Origin: an uncultured Odoribacter sp.
GTDB lineage: Bacteria > Bacteroidota > Bacteroidia > Bacteroidales > Marinifilaceae
Length of the DNA stretch: 9,329 bases
Direction of reading: 5' to 3'
Assembly (NCBI GenBank): GCA_905193145.1
Contig: CAJJNP010000135.1
Coordinates: 1 to 9,329, forward strand
Below the pieces are notes generated by a model. That model saw nothing but the letters and a program-made list of their open reading frames with translations. It did no database searches and was not told the DNA's origin. Positions 7,793 through 9,329 of the stretch are shown in pieces. The position numbers and the translations under genes were made by a program. Every line of letters starts with the position of its first letter. The first letter of the stretch is position 1.

Positions 7793-8989
7793 ATAGCTGT
7801 TTGTCTATTTGCCCATGGAGCTGTGTTTGCGCAAGTGGAAGATAAAGTCTATAAGACTGATTATAGGTTGAATGCCGGTGATTCTAAAAGCTTGTTCGTT
7901 GAGTTGGATAATATCAGTTTTTTTAAAGACAATGAATTTGCTGGCGAGGTGATGGAGGGGTATTCTTTGCCTGGTCTATGGCTACAGCCGAAGTTGGTAT
8001 ATCAGCCTTTGAAAAATATCAAACTGGAATTGGGTTTGCATGCATTGGTGTATAGCGGTGCATATAAATATCCCTCTATGGCTTATGATGATATCGCTGT
8101 ATGGAAAGGCAATCAATATCAGAAAGGCTCGCATTTATTGCCATTTTTTCGTGCCCAGTTTGAGCTTGGAAAAGTAAATTTGGTAGTTGGTAATATTTAT
8201 GGCGGTTCCACGCATCGGCTGATTGCACCGCTGTATCATCCGGAATTGAATATGACTGCCGATCCGGAAATGGGATTTCAGTTGTTGTTTGATACTCGTG
8301 CCTACCATTTGGATGTATGGGTAAATTGGCAAAGTTATATTTTTGAAAACGACACCCATCAGGAAGCTTTTACTGTTGGTCTCTCTTCGCAAATTGATTT
8401 TACACCTACTGATGCCCGGGTGCATGTATATAGCCCAATTCAAGCTACCATCCAACACCGCGGCGGAGAACAGGACACCCTGTTTACTAATTCTGTCCAG
8501 ACTCTGATGAATGGAGCTATTGGTGCCGGGATTACCTGGAATACAGATTGTCGGGTATTGAAGCGTTTTAATGTTGAGGCTGATTTTGTTGGTTATTATC
8601 AGCAGGCAGGTAAACTATGGGGGTATGATAATGGTATAGGATTTTATGCTGCAGCCTATGCCGATTTAAAAGATTTTCGTGTTAAGGCTGGATATTTCTA
8701 TGCCAAGGACTTTATTTCCCTGTTTGGTATTCCATATTTCGGAGCTGCTTCTACGCGTAATAAAGGAGCTTTGTTTGATAAGCCGCAGACATTGTTTGCT
8801 TCAGCAGAGTATTCCAGGACATTTGGGAAACGTTACGCATTAGGTGCACAGGTGGATGTTTATCAGTCTATGCCGGGTAAAATGATAGATGCAAACGGTG
8901 TTGTTTCTTCTCCGGGTAATGCAACTAGCTTCTCTTTTGGGATATTTTTCCGTATCAATCCACGGTTCTTGTTGAAAAAATGGGAATAA
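7760..8989 (+). CDS. Predicted outer-membrane beta-barrel protein of unknown function
   Basis: I do not recognise a named family. The 409-residue product has a signal peptide (FYKYIYWAFFIAVCLFAHGAVFA, likely cut before Q25). The mature chain is rich in tyrosine, phenylalanine and glycine, with repeated alternating strands such as IKLELGLHALVYSGAY, VNLVVGNIYGG, YHLDVWVNWQSYIF, FRVKAGYFYAKDF and YALGAQVDVYQSM, separated by short polar turns. This is the pattern of a porin-like barrel of perhaps 14-18 strands; that count is a visual estimate. The very C-terminus is RFLLKKWE, without the usual final aromatic residue, although GIFFRINPRF just before it could be the last strand. It follows the secreted glycoside hydrolase after 73 bases on the same strand, with no clear promoter between, so co-transcription is possible. 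An inverted repeat covers its start. It faces the tRNA-Arg gene tail to tail. Confidence 0.75.
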   Translation: MFYKYIYWAFFIAVCLFAHGAVFAQVEDKVYKTDYRLNAGDSKSLFVELDNISFFKDNEFAGEVMEGYSLPGLWLQPKLVYQPLKNIKLELGLHALVYSGAYKYPSMAYDDIAVWKGNQYQKGSHLLPFFRAQFELGKVNLVVGNIYGGSTHRLIAPLYHPELNMTADPEMGFQLLFDTRAYHLDVWVNWQSYIFENDTHQEAFTVGLSSQIDFTPTDARVHVYSPIQATIQHRGGEQDTLFTNSVQTLMNGAIGAGITWNTDCRVLKRFNVEADFVGYYQQAGKLWGYDNGIGFYAAAYADLKDFRVKAGYFYAKDFISLFGIPYFGAASTRNKGALFDKPQTLFASAEYSRTFGKRYALGAQVDVYQSMPGKMIDANGVVSSPGNATSFSFGIFFRINPRFLLKKWE

Positions 8990-9007
8990 ACTTAATGTAA
9001 GTCGCAA

Positions 9008-9049
9008 TAAAAATAAAAGACCTTCAAAATCATTTGATTTGAAGGTCTT
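9008..9049 (-). terminator. Intrinsic terminator of tRNA-Arg
   Basis: A 12-base perfect stem, AAGACCTTCAAA (9017-9028) with TTTGAAGGTCTT (9038-9049), encloses a 9-base loop. Read on the minus strand it is followed by a T-rich tract (complement of 9008-9018) and lies 11 bases past the tRNA 3' end. On the plus strand it could also slow transcripts leaving the barrel-protein gene, but no T run follows in that direction. Confidence 0.85.
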
Positions 9050-9069
9050 GTCTTTAAGAGTGAACTCGG
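9015..9069. repeat. 55-base direct repeat, copy 1 (tRNA-Arg 3' end plus terminator)
   Basis: This stretch is identical, base for base, to 9275-9329, which is the right edge of the window. It contains the whole terminator hairpin, the 11-base linker and the last 9 bases of tRNA-Arg. The offset is 260 bases. Confidence 0.95.
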
Positions 9070-9133
9070 CGGGAGTCGAACCCACAACCTCTTGGGCCGT
9101 AACCAAGTGCTCTATCCATTAAGCTACGAGTCC
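9061..9133 (-). tRNA. tRNA-Arg (anticodon ACG)
   Basis: Cloverleaf of 73 bases on the minus strand. Acceptor GGACTCG (complement of 9127-9133) pairs with CGAGTTC (complement of 9062-9068), with one G-T pair and discriminator A. The anticodon stem CTTGG/CCAAG holds loop TTACGGC with anticodon ACG (complement of 9098-9100). A34 is normally edited to inosine, so it reads CGU, CGC and CGA. No CCA is encoded. A consensus-like promoter lies upstream and a strong terminator downstream. Confidence 0.96.
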
Positions 9134-9155
9134 GTGTCTTATCTCTAAAGCGGTG

Positions 9156-9187
9156 CAAAGATATGTACAATAATTGGTTTGTGCAAG
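9156..9187 (-). promoter_or_regulatory. Bacteroides-type promoter of tRNA-Arg
   Basis: On the minus strand, CTTG (complement of 9184-9187; consensus TTTG) lies 20 bases before TATCTTTG (complement of 9156-9163; consensus TAnnTTTG). The start point would be near 9148-9151, leaving a leader of about 16 bases before the mature tRNA. It shows that this tRNA has its own promoter even if a second copy lies upstream. Confidence 0.75.
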
Positions 9188-9270
9188 TATTTTGATATGT
9201 AACAATCCATATTTTTATTGGAAAATGTAAATTTATTCAAGAGCTTGTATGAGAATAGCTGGAGTATACA

Positions 9271-9309
9271 ATAAAAAAGACCTTCAAAATCATTTGATTT
9301 GAAGGTCTT
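9271..9309 (-). terminator. Second copy of the tRNA-Arg terminator hairpin
   Basis: AAGACCTTCAAA (9277-9288) with TTTGAAGGTCTT (9298-9309), the same stem and loop as at 9017-9049. On the minus strand it is followed by TTTTTTAT (complement of 9271-9278). It would end a transcript coming from right of the window. Confidence 0.8.
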
Positions 9310-9329
9310 GTCTTTAAGAGTGAACTCGG
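9275..9329. repeat. 55-base direct repeat, copy 2, cut by the window edge
   Basis: Exact match to 9015-9069. The match is still perfect at the last base, so its true length is unknown. Between the copies, 9134-9274 holds only the tRNA-Arg promoter and AT-rich DNA without a gene. Confidence 0.95.
9321..9329 (-). tRNA. Probable 3' end of a second tRNA-Arg(ACG), truncated by the window
   Basis: The last nine bases equal the 3' end of the tRNA-Arg gene at 9061 (discriminator, acceptor 3' strand and one T-stem base), and the same linker and terminator follow. Only these bases are visible, so an attachment-site remnant of the tRNA end cannot be excluded. Confidence 0.5.

Noticed and set aside
8840..9106. 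Open frame on the minus strand over tRNA-Arg and the end of the barrel-protein gene.
   Set aside because: It begins inside a tRNA gene and covers its terminator. Chance frame.

Overview
The window looks like ordinary chromosomal DNA from a Bacteroides-type organism (order Bacteroidales). The evidence is AT-rich intergenic DNA, promoters of the Bacteroidetes form (TTTG, about 19-21 bases, TAnnTTTG), no clear Shine-Dalgarno sequences, tRNA genes without an encoded CCA, and an outer-membrane protein with a carboxypeptidase-regulatory-like domain followed by a DUF5686-type region. No phage, transposon, CRISPR array or defence gene is visible.

Left part (1-4282, plus strand) is an envelope cluster. 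An SIS-CBS arabinose-5-phosphate isomerase (kdsD type, Kdo synthesis) is followed after 38 bases by a large exported beta-barrel protein of the CarboxypepD_reg/DUF5686 type. Next comes lptB, the ATPase of the lipopolysaccharide export machine, with a possible promoter of its own. The first and third genes both serve lipopolysaccharide biogenesis, so an envelope role for the middle one is a reasonable guess but not shown.

Middle part (4283-5635). A cytoplasmic M20D-type amidohydrolase is encoded convergently to lptB, with no base between the two stop codons. Beyond its start is a self-contained tRNA-Gly(CCC) unit with a consensus promoter and a strong intrinsic terminator.

Right part (5636-9329). 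A secreted family 20 glycoside hydrolase with a lectin-like C-terminal region is followed by an unrecognised outer-membrane beta-barrel protein. The gap between them and the start of the second gene carry a perfect 12-base inverted repeat followed by six T's. The window ends in tRNA-Arg(ACG) on the minus strand with its promoter and terminator. A 55-base exact copy of its 3' end and terminator, 260 bases further right, runs off the edge. It is probably a second tandem tRNA-Arg gene.

I found no convincing undescribed system. The inverted repeat over the start of the barrel gene and the repeated tRNA-Arg end are the most worthwhile second looks.
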